From 9FT-COMBO-48-23 sp963754385 (lineage in GTDB: Bacteria; Chloroflexota; Dehalococcoidia; GIF9; UBA5629), in the NCBI GenBank assembly GCA_963754385.1, contig CAVWGE010000002.1:124001-188000 (forward strand): a stretch of 64,000 bases of DNA. Reading direction: 5' to 3'. Each line of letters starts with the position of its first letter. The first letter of the stretch is position 1. This document shows positions 35,015 through 43,025 of the stretch, piece after piece. The position numbers and the translations under genes are program-made. Below the pieces are notes generated by a model, which saw nothing but the letters and a program-made list of their open reading frames with translations, did no database searches and was not told where the DNA came from.

Positions 35015-36498
35015 TTGCTGACGATTTAGACGCCCTGCTTGGTGTCTTGCCAACCCACATCCGCCAGGCGCTTCTTGAGCAACCTGACAACAGTGATTTA
35101 CTTGAAATAGTCCTTGATCTCGGCCGTCCCCCCGAAGCCCGCTATCCGCAAAGGGAAATAACCCTCAGCCCCAAAGAGGTCACAGACTCGGATATCGAGC
35201 ATGTGGTCTCCCGCATCGGCAGTTTCAGCGGCGACAACCGCGCCGGCATTGAGCGCACACTACATCGAATCTCGGCTATGCGCAACCGCGAGGGACACAT
35301 CGTAGGCTTGACCTGCCGCGTGGGCAGAGCTGTCTTCGGCACAGTGAAAATCATCCAGGACCTTGTTGAGTCAGGCAAGAACGTGCTGCTTCTCGGCCGA
35401 CCTGGCATCGGCAAAACAACCATGCTCCGGGAGGTAGCCCGGGTGCTGGCGGATGACTTCAAAAAGCGGGTAATCGTAGTCGACACCTCCAACGAAATCG
35501 CCGGTGATGGTGATATACCCCATCCCGCCATAGGCCATACCCGGCGTATGCAGGTGCCAACACCGACCATGCAGCACGCGGTCATGATTGAAGCCGTGGA
35601 AAACCACATGCCTGAGGTTATTATCATCGATGAAATAGGCACCAATCTGGAGGCTGAAGCCGCTCGAACCATCGCCGAACGCGGCGTCCAGTTGGTCGGC
35701 ACTGCCCACGGGAACAGCCTGGAGAACTTGATGATGAACCCTACCCTGTCCGACCTCATCGGCGGCATTCAAACAGTGACTCTGGGAGATGAGGAAGCAA
35801 GAAGACGGCACACGCAGAAATCAATTCTGGAGCGCAAGGCACCACCCACCTTCGATATAGTCGTCGAAATCCAGGAACGAGACAGGGTGCTTGTCCACCC
35901 GGATGTAGGCCAGGCAGTAGATGCTGCCCTTCACGGCAAGTCTCAGGAAACTGAAATCCGCTGGCTCGATGAAAACGGTGAAGTAAGAAGGGATAAGGCG
36001 ATAGCTTCTCACGTCTTGAACAAGAAGGAGCCAATTCCAAAAAAAGAGGAGTTCCGAATATACCTTTTCGGCCTCAACCGAGCTAAACTGGAAGAGGCCG
36101 CCAGGGAAAAAGGGATTACCCTGGAGTTTACCAATGAGCTGGCAAAGAGCAACCTATTGCTTACCACCAAGAACTATTATCGCCGCAAACCGCAGAAGAT
36201 AAGGGATGCCGAGATAGCCGGCATTCCCATCTACGCCGTCAAAAGCAATAATATTCCCCAATTGAGACAATGCCTTGACACTATATACACGCCGCACAAA
36301 GACATATCCCTCAATTCCGCCATTGAAGAAGCTGAAAAGGCGATTAACCAGGTAAAAGAAGGCGAGGGACCCGTAGAGCTGAGCCCGCAGAACGCCTACA
36401 TCCGCCGTCTGCAGCACCTCCTGGCAGAGCGACATAGCCTGGCTTCTCACAGCCTGGGCAAAGAACCAAAAAGAAGAGTGCAGATTCTAAAAGGCTAG
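35002..36498 (+). CDS. SpoIIIAA-like ATPase with C-terminal R3H domain
   Basis: 498 aa. The central part is a RecA/PilT-type P-loop ATPase: GRPGIGKTTMLREVARVL (Walker A) and MPEVIIIDEIGT (Walker B), with IEAVENHMPEV and TAHGNSLENL, as in the SpoIIIAA/Ycf45 family found in cyanobacteria, plastids and Chloroflexota. The C-terminus has the R3H single-strand nucleic-acid-binding motif (RRLQHLLAERHSLASHSLGKEPKRRVQI). A likely RNA- or DNA-dependent ATPase; role unknown. TTG start overlaps pdxT by 13 bases. Confidence 0.87.
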   Translation: MQKVIADDLDALLGVLPTHIRQALLEQPDNSDLLEIVLDLGRPPEARYPQREITLSPKEVTDSDIEHVVSRIGSFSGDNRAGIERTLHRISAMRNREGHIVGLTCRVGRAVFGTVKIIQDLVESGKNVLLLGRPGIGKTTMLREVARVLADDFKKRVIVVDTSNEIAGDGDIPHPAIGHTRRMQVPTPTMQHAVMIEAVENHMPEVIIIDEIGTNLEAEAARTIAERGVQLVGTAHGNSLENLMMNPTLSDLIGGIQTVTLGDEEARRRHTQKSILERKAPPTFDIVVEIQERDRVLVHPDVGQAVDAALHGKSQETEIRWLDENGEVRRDKAIASHVLNKKEPIPKKEEFRIYLFGLNRAKLEEAAREKGITLEFTNELAKSNLLLTTKNYYRRKPQKIRDAEIAGIPIYAVKSNNIPQLRQCLDTIYTPHKDISLNSAIEEAEKAINQVKEGEGPVELSPQNAYIRRLQHLLAERHSLASHSLGKEPKRRVQILKG

Positions 36499-36512
36499 GA
36501 TAGCCTTTATTT

Positions 36513-36578
36513 TGTCATTTCGAGGGGCGTGAGCCCCGAAGCAATCCCAGAGATTGCCACGCTTCGCTCGCAATGACA
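36513..36578. repeat. REP-like palindromic repeat
   Basis: An outer inverted repeat, TGTCATTTCGAG and the complementary TCGCAATGACA, encloses GGGGCGTGAGCCCC and GATTGCCACGC hairpins. The left half is homologous, reversed, to 27977-28009. Located between the R3H ATPase and tmk. Similar short outer ends (TGTCATT..., CAGAATGACA) also occur near 59800. Confidence 0.6.
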
Positions 36579-36611
36579 GAGAAAAATTAGAGAAGCAGGG
36601 AGAGACAAATC

Positions 36612-37250
36612 TTGAGCTTATTCATCACCTTCGAAGGCAGTGAAGGCTGCGGCAAGAGCACACAGGCCAAAGTCCTGTGGAGAAAGCTTCATCGCCTGGG
36701 CATACCGGTAGAGCTGACCCACGAGCCGGGAGGCACAGCACTGGGCAACCAGCTTAGGCGTACCCTCAAAAAGGGGCGTCAGGATAAAATCTCTCCCCTA
36801 GCCGAGCTATTTCTTTTTGCCGCCTGCCGCATACAACTGGTAACCGAGGTGATTCGCCCCAGCCTGCAGCAAGGCAAAGTTGTCATCTGCGACCGCTTCG
36901 CCGACTCCACCACAGTTTATCAAGGTTACGGCCGTGGACTGGACCTGGAGACCATCAAAAAAATCAACGAGCTAGCTACACAAGAGGTCAAGCCCAATCT
37001 CACCATATTGCTGGACATCCCCACCCAAAAAGGACTGGACCGTAAGCAATCCACAACAAACGACCGTTTCGAAGCCGAAGACATCGCCTTTCACAACAAA
37101 GTAAGAGATGGCTACCTCAAGTTAGCCGCCGAGGAACCTGAGCGCTGGCTGGTGATAGACGCAACATTGCCTAAAGCTGAAATTGAAAAAATGATCTGGG
37201 ACAAGGTTAGCTGTTTACTCCAGACAGAAAAAGTTTCGAGGCATGTCTAA
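36612..37250 (+). CDS. tmk: thymidylate kinase
   Basis: Phosphorylates dTMP to dTDP. 212 aa. Seen: FITFEGSEGCGKSTQAK (P-loop, E-G-C-G-K-S), THEPGGT, the DR-x motif in VVICDRFADSTTVYQGYGRGLD, and a LID region. TTG start, preceded by GGGAGAG. Overlaps the mnmA start by 8 bases. Confidence 0.95.
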   Translation: MSLFITFEGSEGCGKSTQAKVLWRKLHRLGIPVELTHEPGGTALGNQLRRTLKKGRQDKISPLAELFLFAACRIQLVTEVIRPSLQQGKVVICDRFADSTTVYQGYGRGLDLETIKKINELATQEVKPNLTILLDIPTQKGLDRKQSTTNDRFEAEDIAFHNKVRDGYLKLAAEEPERWLVIDATLPKAEIEKMIWDKVSCLLQTEKVSRHV

Positions 37251-38304
37251 AAAACGTGTAGCTGTAGCCTTAAGCGGCGGCGTTGACTCTTCAACAGCAG
37301 CTTTTCTACTAAAAGAAGCTGGCTACGAAGTCATCGGCCTGACCATGCGTTTGTGGTCTGAGGAGGAAGCAACGCCGGGGAAGCGGCATCCCCGCCCATC
37401 AACATCAAACATCCATGACGCCGAGCTTATCTGCCAAAGGCTCGGCATACCTTTTCACGTCGTTGATTTAGAGAACGAGTTCAAACAATATGTAATTGAC
37501 TACTTCTGCACCGAATATGCACGAGGGCGGACGCCGAACCCGTGCATCGCTTGCAACCGGCACATAAAATTCGGCTTCCTTCTCGACCATGCTCTTTCTC
37601 TCGGTGCCAGCTATTTAGCCACCGGTCATTACGCCAGAATCGAGTACCATAACGATAACTATCATCTACTCAAAGGCGTTGACCCGGGCAAAGACCAGTC
37701 TTACATGCTCTACACCCTGGGACAGGACAGGCTCAGCCGCGTGCTATTCCCTCTAGGCGATTACACAAAATACCAAGCCCAGGAGTTAGCCAGGAAAAAT
37801 GGCCTGCCCACTGCCGACAAGCCCAGCAGTCAGGACATTTGCTTCATCGCCTCGGACTACGGCGCTTTTCTAAGCCGGTACTTTACCCCGACTCCGGGAG
37901 AAATCGTCAACAGCCGGGGCGAAGTGCTGGGCAGACACAGGGGAACCGCTTTTTACACCGTCGGGCAAAGGCATGGTCTGGGGCTTGCCACCGCTGAACC
38001 GCTTTACGTAACCAAGATAGAGCCGGATAAGAACAGGCTCATAGTCGGTAATAAACAAGAACTCCGCGCCACCGGGCTTACTGCCAGAGAAGTAAGCTGG
38101 GTATCCGGAAACCCACCTTCCGAAGCCATGAAAGTGGCGGTTAAAATACGCTACCGGTCGCCGGCGGTAGCTGCCACCATTTGCCCTCGCCAGGACTCGG
38201 TCGAAGTGAGTTTCCACCAGCCGCAGCCCACCGTCACCCCGGGGCAAGCCGTGGTCTTCTACCAAGATAACGAAGTTATAGGCGGTGGCACCATTGAAAG
38301 CTAG
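37243..38304 (+). CDS. mnmA: tRNA-specific 2-thiouridylase
   Basis: Thiolates U34 of tRNA Lys, Glu and Gln. 353 aa. Seen: the PP-loop LSGGVDSSTAA, TPNPCIACNRHIKF with the catalytic Cys101, GHYARIE, KDQSYMLYTLGQ, the second catalytic Cys in SSQDICFIA (near residue 200), and VGQRHGLGL. Overlaps tmk by 8 and rnhB by 20 bases. Confidence 0.96.
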   Translation: MSKKRVAVALSGGVDSSTAAFLLKEAGYEVIGLTMRLWSEEEATPGKRHPRPSTSNIHDAELICQRLGIPFHVVDLENEFKQYVIDYFCTEYARGRTPNPCIACNRHIKFGFLLDHALSLGASYLATGHYARIEYHNDNYHLLKGVDPGKDQSYMLYTLGQDRLSRVLFPLGDYTKYQAQELARKNGLPTADKPSSQDICFIASDYGAFLSRYFTPTPGEIVNSRGEVLGRHRGTAFYTVGQRHGLGLATAEPLYVTKIEPDKNRLIVGNKQELRATGLTAREVSWVSGNPPSEAMKVAVKIRYRSPAVAATICPRQDSVEVSFHQPQPTVTPGQAVVFYQDNEVIGGGTIES

Positions 38305-38974
38305 AAGCCGCAAATCTGTATCCGAGCCGCCAAGCTTAAACGAAGAAAACGGGCTTAATGCCCGAGGCTATCGCCTCATCGCCGGCGTGGATGAAGCCGG
38401 CCGTGGTGCCTTGGCCGGACCGGTAGTCGCCGCCGCCGTAATACTGCCCCAATGTCCAGACTTCCCCTGGCTGAAATCAGTTCGAGACAGCAAAGAGATA
38501 TCGCCGGCCAAGCGTGAGTCCCTCTTCGACCTGATCAAGCAGGAGGCCATAGCCGTCAGTGTTGGCATCATCGCCCCCCAGACCATTGACGTCATCGGCA
38601 TTCTCAACGCCACCAAAATTGCCATGTGCCATGCCGTCGAGCAACTAAGCCACCCGCCGGACTTCCTGCTTATAGACTACGTGCGCCTGCCACAGCTTCG
38701 CATCTCGCAAAAATCGATAATCAGGGGCGACAAATTATGCCTTTCCATCTCCTGTGCCTCGATTATCGCCAAGGTCACCCGGGACCGCATTATGGTGGAG
38801 CTTGACCAGCTTCACCCCGGCTACGGCTTAGCCAATCACAAGGGCTATGGTACCGGGGAGCATGTCAATTGTTTGCGTCAGCGGGGCCCTTCACCCATAC
38901 ACCGCCACTCCTTCGCCCCGGTAAGAGAGAGCAGAGAGATTGGTAAATCCAATAATCAATTTACCAACACTTGA
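38285..38974 (+). CDS. rnhB: ribonuclease HII
   Basis: Cuts RNA of RNA-DNA hybrids and single misincorporated ribonucleotides. 229 aa, GTG start inside the mnmA gene. Seen: GVDEAGRGALAGPVVAAAV (catalytic Asp-Glu), SISCASIIAKVTRDRIM, and YGLANHKGYGT. The N-terminal 28 residues are an extra tail before the RNase HII fold. Complements the RNase HI at 24.1-24.5 kb. Confidence 0.93.
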   Translation: MAPLKARSRKSVSEPPSLNEENGLNARGYRLIAGVDEAGRGALAGPVVAAAVILPQCPDFPWLKSVRDSKEISPAKRESLFDLIKQEAIAVSVGIIAPQTIDVIGILNATKIAMCHAVEQLSHPPDFLLIDYVRLPQLRISQKSIIRGDKLCLSISCASIIAKVTRDRIMVELDQLHPGYGLANHKGYGTGEHVNCLRQRGPSPIHRHSFAPVRESREIGKSNNQFTNT

Positions 38975-39047
38975 TTCGCTGGGAACAAAAAACTAGAATA
39001 GCCACCAGGAATAACATTACTTACCTAATAACTTCAGGAGGTGCCCA

Positions 39048-39470
39048 TTGGTTAGCGATTGCCCCTTTTGTAAGATTTTCTCCGGAGAAATTCAAACCAG
39101 AAAAATCTACCAGGATGAAAACACCGTAGCCATCTTAGATATAACTCCTCGATTCGCCCAAGGTCAATGCGTAATCATACACAAAAAACATGTTGAACAG
39201 TTTTACGAACTAGAAGATGACGAGATAGCTGAGCTATTCAAGACAGCAAAGGTGGTAGCCAATAAACTGAAAAAAGCCTTCAATCCAAAATTCGTCTGCC
39301 TGTTTTCCCGGGGTCAGCTTATACCCCACGCTCACATTATTGTCTTTCCTTCCTCCCCTCTGGGTGTTCTGGACGGCGTACTCAATTCTCTATTTACTTT
39401 TCAACAACTGATAAAAGAATCAACCGATAGCAATCTCGACGAGATAGCGGAAAAAATTCGAGGGGCTTGA
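39048..39470 (+). CDS. HIT-family protein with an altered triad
   Basis: 140 aa. N-terminal zinc pair DCPFCKIFSGE and the family core QDENTVAILDITPRFAQGQCVIIHKKHVE are intact. At the active-site motif His-x-His-x-His, this protein reads PHAHIIVFP: the first two His are kept (the second is the nucleophile in Hint-type enzymes) but the third is Ile. It could have changed substrate or reduced hydrolase activity. Starts TTG behind a strong AGGAGGTG. Coupled to yraN, which begins near its stop. Confidence 0.82.
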   Translation: MVSDCPFCKIFSGEIQTRKIYQDENTVAILDITPRFAQGQCVIIHKKHVEQFYELEDDEIAELFKTAKVVANKLKKAFNPKFVCLFSRGQLIPHAHIIVFPSSPLGVLDGVLNSLFTFQQLIKESTDSNLDEIAEKIRGA

Positions 39471-39499
39471 CTATTCCAAATAGGAATATTGGCTATATA

Positions 39500-39859
39500 A
39501 TGAAGCGTAAAGAGCTTGGCGACATCGGCGAAAAGCTAGCCAGGGACTTTCTCAAAAAGAAAGGCTACAAGATTCGTGAGACCAACTTCCGCTGCCGTGA
39601 AGGTGAAATAGACATCATCGCCCAGAAAAAAGGCTGTCTCGCCTTCGTCGAAGTCCGCACCAAGACCAGCTCCGACTTCGGCAGCCCCGAGGAATCGGTG
39701 ACCTTCGCCAAAAAAGAAAAACTCATCGCCTCAGCCCTTTCCTACCTCAATATCCACAAAGACCTGCCCGAGTCCTGGCGCATAGACTTCGTCGCCGTCG
39801 AGCTCGACCCAAAAGGCAAAACCACACGTATCGAGCTTATCGAGAACGCCATTAGCTGA
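39500..39859 (+). CDS. YraN/UPF0102 family predicted endonuclease
   Basis: 119 aa from the ATG at 39500, chosen because MKRKELGDIGEKLARDFLKKKGYKI is the normal family start; a TTG at 39467 overlaps the HIT gene. The restriction-endonuclease fold is visible as CREGEIDIIAQKKG (Glu, Asp), then AFVEVRTKTS (the Glu-x-Lys). The family is linked to Holliday-junction resolvase-like nucleases and often sits beside rnhB, as here. Confidence 0.9.
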   Translation: MKRKELGDIGEKLARDFLKKKGYKIRETNFRCREGEIDIIAQKKGCLAFVEVRTKTSSDFGSPEESVTFAKKEKLIASALSYLNIHKDLPESWRIDFVAVELDPKGKTTRIELIENAIS

Positions 39860-39901
39860 AGAATCGTCACCCGAACAAGAGAGCACAATTACTATAACTT
39901 A

Positions 39902-39930
39902 TTGACAGCGCTACAACTGTTATTTATAAT
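39902..39930 (+). promoter_or_regulatory. consensus sigma-70 promoter of the riboswitch
   Basis: TTGACA (39902-39907), exactly 17 nt, then TATAAT (39925-39930). Both hexamers match the consensus perfectly. Transcription would start about 39937, right at the first base of the aptamer. Confidence 0.9.
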
Positions 39931-39939
39931 CAATAAAAA

Positions 39940-40027
39940 GCACTTGGAGCAGGCGGTCCCGATAGGTTCGGAACGCAGCCGGGCTTAAAGCTGGCAACGG
40001 GCTTTACAGTCCCGTGGGACTAAGTGT
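39940..40027 (+). ncRNA. NiCo riboswitch (czcD motif)
   Basis: A cobalt/nickel-sensing aptamer upstream of a cation-efflux gene. Signature pieces in order: GGAGCAGGC, a variable stem (GGTCCCGATAGGTTCGGAAC), GCAGCCGGGCT, a stem to TGGCAAC, and GTGGGAC. These are the conserved modules of the NiCo family as I remember it from the published Erysipelotrichaceae crystal structure. P1 forms from GCACTT (39940-39945) with AAGTGT (40022-40027). The distal part of P1 overlaps the terminator, so ligand binding would favour read-through. Confidence 0.88.
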
Positions 40028-40042
40028 CCTGCGGGCTTTTTT
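40011..40042 (+). terminator. riboswitch expression-platform terminator
   Basis: CCCGTGGGAC (40011-40020), a TAAGT loop and GTCCTGCGGG (40026-40035) form a 10-bp stem with two G-T pairs, followed by CTTTTTT. Its loop and right arm use the 3' strand of aptamer P1, giving mutually exclusive structures. It ends 11 bases before the transporter ATG. Confidence 0.88.
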
Positions 40043-40052
40043 ATAGGCAAAA

Positions 40053-41039
40053 ATGGATACACAAAGAAAAAAGACCAGGGTAGCTGCACTCTCAGTCGCC
40101 TCTAACAGTGTACTGGTAATACTCAAACTCATCGTTGGCGCACTCATCGGTTCGGTTGCCGTGCTCTCCGAAGCCATACATTCGGGAATTGACCTCATCG
40201 CGGCTCTCATCGCCTTTTTCGCCGTCAGGATAGCCGGCAGAGCGGCTGACGAGGAACATCCCTTCGGGCACACCAAAGTCGAAAATATTTCCGCCGGCAT
40301 CGAAGCGCTACTCATCTTCGTAGCTGCCATCTGGATTATCTATGGAGCCGCACGCAAGCTCATAAATCCTCAGCCGCTGGAGACAGTCGGCTGGGGTGTT
40401 GGCGTCATGCTAATATCCACTATCGCCAACCTGATAGTATCCCGATTACTGTTCAAAGTGGGTAAAGAAACCGACTCCGCAGCCCTGATAGCCGACGGCT
40501 GGCATTTACGAACCGATGTTTATACTTCAGCCGGCGTCATGGTCGGACTGAGCTTCATCTGGCTCGGTGGATACTTTTTCCCCGGCCTCAATCTGGTCTG
40601 GCTCGACCCTGTTATAGCCATCGCCGTGGCTATACTTATACTCCACGCTGCCTATGATTTAACCAGGCATGCCATACAAGACCTGGTTGACCAGAGCGTG
40701 CCAATAGAGGAAAAGGAATGGATGCAAAATTATCTCTCCGCCTTATATCCCACGGTGCGCTCCTTCCATCGTCTGCGCACCCGTAAAGCCGGAGCTACGC
40801 GTTTTATCAATGTACACCTGGCACTCGATTCAAAATTAACGGTAAGCGAATCACACAGCATCGGAGACAAAATAGTAGCTGACTTCAAAGCCCACTTCCC
40901 GCACGATGTAGACGTCATCGTGCACATCGAACCGTGCGATGGCACTTGCAGCCCTGCCTGTAAAAGCGGCTGCCTGCTCAGCGACGAAGAACAGAAGGCA
41001 GCCATAGCTGGTATACATGACAGCGGCAACACAAATTAG
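40053..41039 (+). CDS. cation diffusion facilitator (CDF) efflux transporter with a Cys tail
   Basis: 328-aa CDF-family antiporter exporting divalent metals. Six hydrophobic segments, then a cytoplasmic domain. Metal-site motifs: SEAIHSGID in TM2 (H-x-x-x-D) and DGWHLRTDVYTS in TM5 (D-x-x-H-x-x-x-D). The NiCo riboswitch upstream indicates cobalt/nickel efflux as the substrate. The C-terminal end adds C-x3-C-x3-C-x3-C (residues 295, 299, 303, 307), a regular spacing that may bind metal as a sensor. Ends 4 bases into the opposite-strand 71-aa gene. Confidence 0.93.
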   Translation: MDTQRKKTRVAALSVASNSVLVILKLIVGALIGSVAVLSEAIHSGIDLIAALIAFFAVRIAGRAADEEHPFGHTKVENISAGIEALLIFVAAIWIIYGAARKLINPQPLETVGWGVGVMLISTIANLIVSRLLFKVGKETDSAALIADGWHLRTDVYTSAGVMVGLSFIWLGGYFFPGLNLVWLDPVIAIAVAILILHAAYDLTRHAIQDLVDQSVPIEEKEWMQNYLSALYPTVRSFHRLRTRKAGATRFINVHLALDSKLTVSESHSIGDKIVADFKAHFPHDVDVIVHIEPCDGTCSPACKSGCLLSDEEQKAAIAGIHDSGNTN

Positions 41040-41251
41040 CTGCTATGCCGGTTCCATTTCCTGCCAGCCCTGCCAGCTGCTGCCGCCAGAGGTGCTACGG
41101 CTATCCAGAGCGTAATGGTAATCAGCATAGCTATGGGATAGTCTATGCCCTGCCAGCCAACCTTGGGAGCGATAACACCCCAGAGAAGCATGAAGAAGAA
41201 CGAACTGAGAAAGAAACCGGGAATAGCTGCCAGTATTTTAAAGTAACCCAT
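41036..41251 (-). CDS. small two-helix membrane protein
   Basis: 71 aa with two clear hydrophobic helices (about residues 5-28 and 38-58) and a basic C-terminus (RAGRKWNRHSS). I do not recognise a family. It follows the HicB-like gene with a 1-bp gap, so it is the third gene of a padR operon. Convergent with the CDF gene. Confidence 0.6.
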   Translation of the reverse strand: MGYFKILAAIPGFFLSSFFFMLLWGVIAPKVGWQGIDYPIAMLITITLWIAVAPLAAAAGRAGRKWNRHSS

Positions 41252-41252
41252 T

Positions 41253-41450
41253 TTAGTCCTCCTTTTCTTTATTGGTATCTTTTAACTTCAAATCGATAAA
41301 TGTATCTACTCCGAAAAGCGCCGCCTCTTTTAAGTCCTGCAAGGCTTCGTGCCGTGTTTTGCCCGCGCCGATAACTACTGGTTCCCAGACGGCATAGTAG
41401 CCTTGAGTTGCCTCGTCAAACTCTACGTTGATTTCATTTCGCCTTGACAT
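41253..41450 (-). CDS. HicB-like (DUF1902) antitoxin-fold protein
   Basis: 65 aa from the ATG at 41450. Pattern: INVEFDEATQGYYAVWEPVVIGAGKTRHEALQDLKEAALFGVDTFIDLKL, a partial RNase-H-like HicB fold. No HicA toxin gene is adjacent, so it is an orphan and may have a regulatory role rather than an antitoxin one. Sits 25 bp after padR and 1 bp before the small membrane gene. A longer frame up to 41513 would overlap padR and is less likely. Confidence 0.65.
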   Translation of the reverse strand: MSRRNEINVEFDEATQGYYAVWEPVVIGAGKTRHEALQDLKEAALFGVDTFIDLKLKDTNKEKED

Positions 41451-41475
41451 GGTAAAATTACCTTCACGATAAAAT

Positions 41476-41988
41476 TTATTCTTCCAATATAGCCTTGATC
41501 TCCTCAGCGGCACTGGAGATGACCTCGCGTATACGCTTCATTCTGTCGGCGTCTACACGCCGTGCCCGGTGGCCCATCATTCTCGCCAGTTCGCCGAATT
41601 CGCCCATCATCGTAGCAAACATGCCGATATTCTCCGGATTCCACTGACGCTTCATGTGGCTCTTGACTTCATCGGTGAAGTCTTTCTGTTCAGCCAGGAA
41701 CTTACTACCCTCCTCGGTTATGGTATATATTTTCTTCCCATCACGCTCCGTGGCGCTGGCGTAGCCCATCTCTTCCAGCATCTGCAGAGTTGGATAAACC
41801 ACGCCGGGACTGGGCGTGTAAAAGCCATGTGAGCGCTCTTCGAGAGCACGGATAATCTCATACCCGTATCTCGGCTTCTCTTTCAGCAGGTCGAGAATCA
41901 CATATTTCAAATCCCCCTTGCTGAAGGGACTTTCCCGCCCGAATCCGTGGAAAAATCGCTCACCCTTGAAAACTCTGTCTCTAAACAT
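41476..41988 (-). CDS. PadR-family transcriptional regulator
   Basis: 170 aa. Winged-helix PadR domain at residues about 24-100: FSKGDLKYVILDLLKEKPRYGYEIIRALEERSHGFYTPSPGVVYPTLQMLEEMGYA, then ITEEGSKFLAEQ, and a helical C-terminal dimerisation part. First gene of a three-gene operon. The upstream gap contains AT-rich repeats (GATATATC, GATATAT at 42032-42048) fit for its operator. Confidence 0.92.
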   Translation of the reverse strand: MFRDRVFKGERFFHGFGRESPFSKGDLKYVILDLLKEKPRYGYEIIRALEERSHGFYTPSPGVVYPTLQMLEEMGYASATERDGKKIYTITEEGSKFLAEQKDFTDEVKSHMKRQWNPENIGMFATMMGEFGELARMMGHRARRVDADRMKRIREVISSAAEEIKAILEE

Positions 41989-42009
41989 ACCAGCTACCTC
42001 CTTTACATT

Positions 42010-42050
42010 CTGACATATCTAGTATTATCACGATATATCTTGATATATTA
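42010..42050. promoter_or_regulatory. candidate PadR operator region
   Basis: Between padR and the methyltransferase gene, GATATATC (42032-42039) and GATATAT (42042-42048) lie two bases apart, each palindromic, with AT-rich flanks and a GACATATC-like half-site nearby (42012-42019). This resembles the paired half-sites bound by PadR-type repressors. Binding is inferred from position only. Confidence 0.4.
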
Positions 42051-42167
42051 TAAAGTGACCGAGGCGTATTTGTCAAGAGGTTTTGGGGTGGTTTTCGTAG
42101 ATTTTTAAAATTTTTTTAGGGGGCATCCAAGGGGGTAATATTGCCACCAAGCCATCAAATATCCCAT

Positions 42168-42821
42168 CTAAGCTGCTTTGGTAATTTTTTCCCCGATGTG
42201 GACTTTCATTGAATTAAATAGGAACATAATCGGTTTGCTGGCAATATGATTCAATTTCACTTGAGCAAAAAGTGCCTTAAACTCTCGAGTGCTATAAAAC
42301 TTTACATGCTCACGTTCCTTCTTTTTGGTCCATTTATCAAACATTTTCATAATAAATTCATCGGCCGTAACATCTAGAATATAGATTCTACCCCTGGGCT
42401 TTAAAACTCTGTATGCCTCGTTCAATACTTTATCAGGACTGAAGTAATGATGAAATGAATTGGAACAAATAATGAAATCAAAAAAGTCATTGCCAAAAGG
42501 AAGCCGATCGGCACTAGCTTGATAAAATTGGACATTCTTGTAATCTGCGGAACTAGTTTTCGCCTTCTCGACCATGTTTGATGAAATATCGATACCATAG
42601 AATTCTCCTCGTTCATTGACCAATCTGGCTGCATAACGCACCGCCCAGCCAGTGCCGCAACCAAGGTCTAGAAGGCGTTGGTTCTCTTTCAAGTTTAAAA
42701 GAGATACTAGTCTCTTTTGCATGTAGCGGAAATAGTTAAAACGTCTTTCATCAAAAGTTTTAGCTCTAACATCCCATTTTTCTTTATTCAGTTTGGCATG
42801 TTCAGCAGCTTTATCTATCAT
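42168..42821 (-). CDS. SAM-dependent methyltransferase
   Basis: 217 aa from the ATG at 42821 (AGGTGA eight bases upstream); GTG at 42833 is an alternative. Class I methyltransferase: motif I RLLDLGCGTGWAV, acidic strand YGIDIS, motif IV DFIICSNSFHHYFSP, and the post-I RPRGRIYILDVT. Substrate not evident; resembles ubiquinone/menaquinone-type and arsenite-type small-molecule enzymes equally well. AT-rich compared with its neighbours, so perhaps acquired. Confidence 0.85.
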   Translation of the reverse strand: MIDKAAEHAKLNKEKWDVRAKTFDERRFNYFRYMQKRLVSLLNLKENQRLLDLGCGTGWAVRYAARLVNERGEFYGIDISSNMVEKAKTSSADYKNVQFYQASADRLPFGNDFFDFIICSNSFHHYFSPDKVLNEAYRVLKPRGRIYILDVTADEFIMKMFDKWTKKKEREHVKFYSTREFKALFAQVKLNHIASKPIMFLFNSMKVHIGEKITKAA

Positions 42822-43025
42822 TTTAAATATCACCTAATACCATTAAAAATGTCATCGATATATATGTTCCACTAATAATTCTAACAGGTCAATTTGCCAG
42901 AGTGTTATTTTTAAGGGTGAACAAACCGCTATTATTGTTACCGCTAGGGACTGCAGCACCAGTTTGCCACCTATGACTGAATCGTGGTGCTCATCACGCG
43001 CAAGGTATCGCCACCACCCCCTACT

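Noticed and set aside
39940..40042. SRP RNA (ffs) or other small stable RNA
   Set aside because: The conserved SRP loop (GGAAGCAGCC context) is absent, while the blocks GCAGCCGGGCT, TGGCAAC and GTGGGAC fit the NiCo riboswitch and a terminator follows.
41253..41513. HicA-HicB toxin-antitoxin system
   Set aside because: Only the HicB-like half is present; no HicA-type frame on either side.
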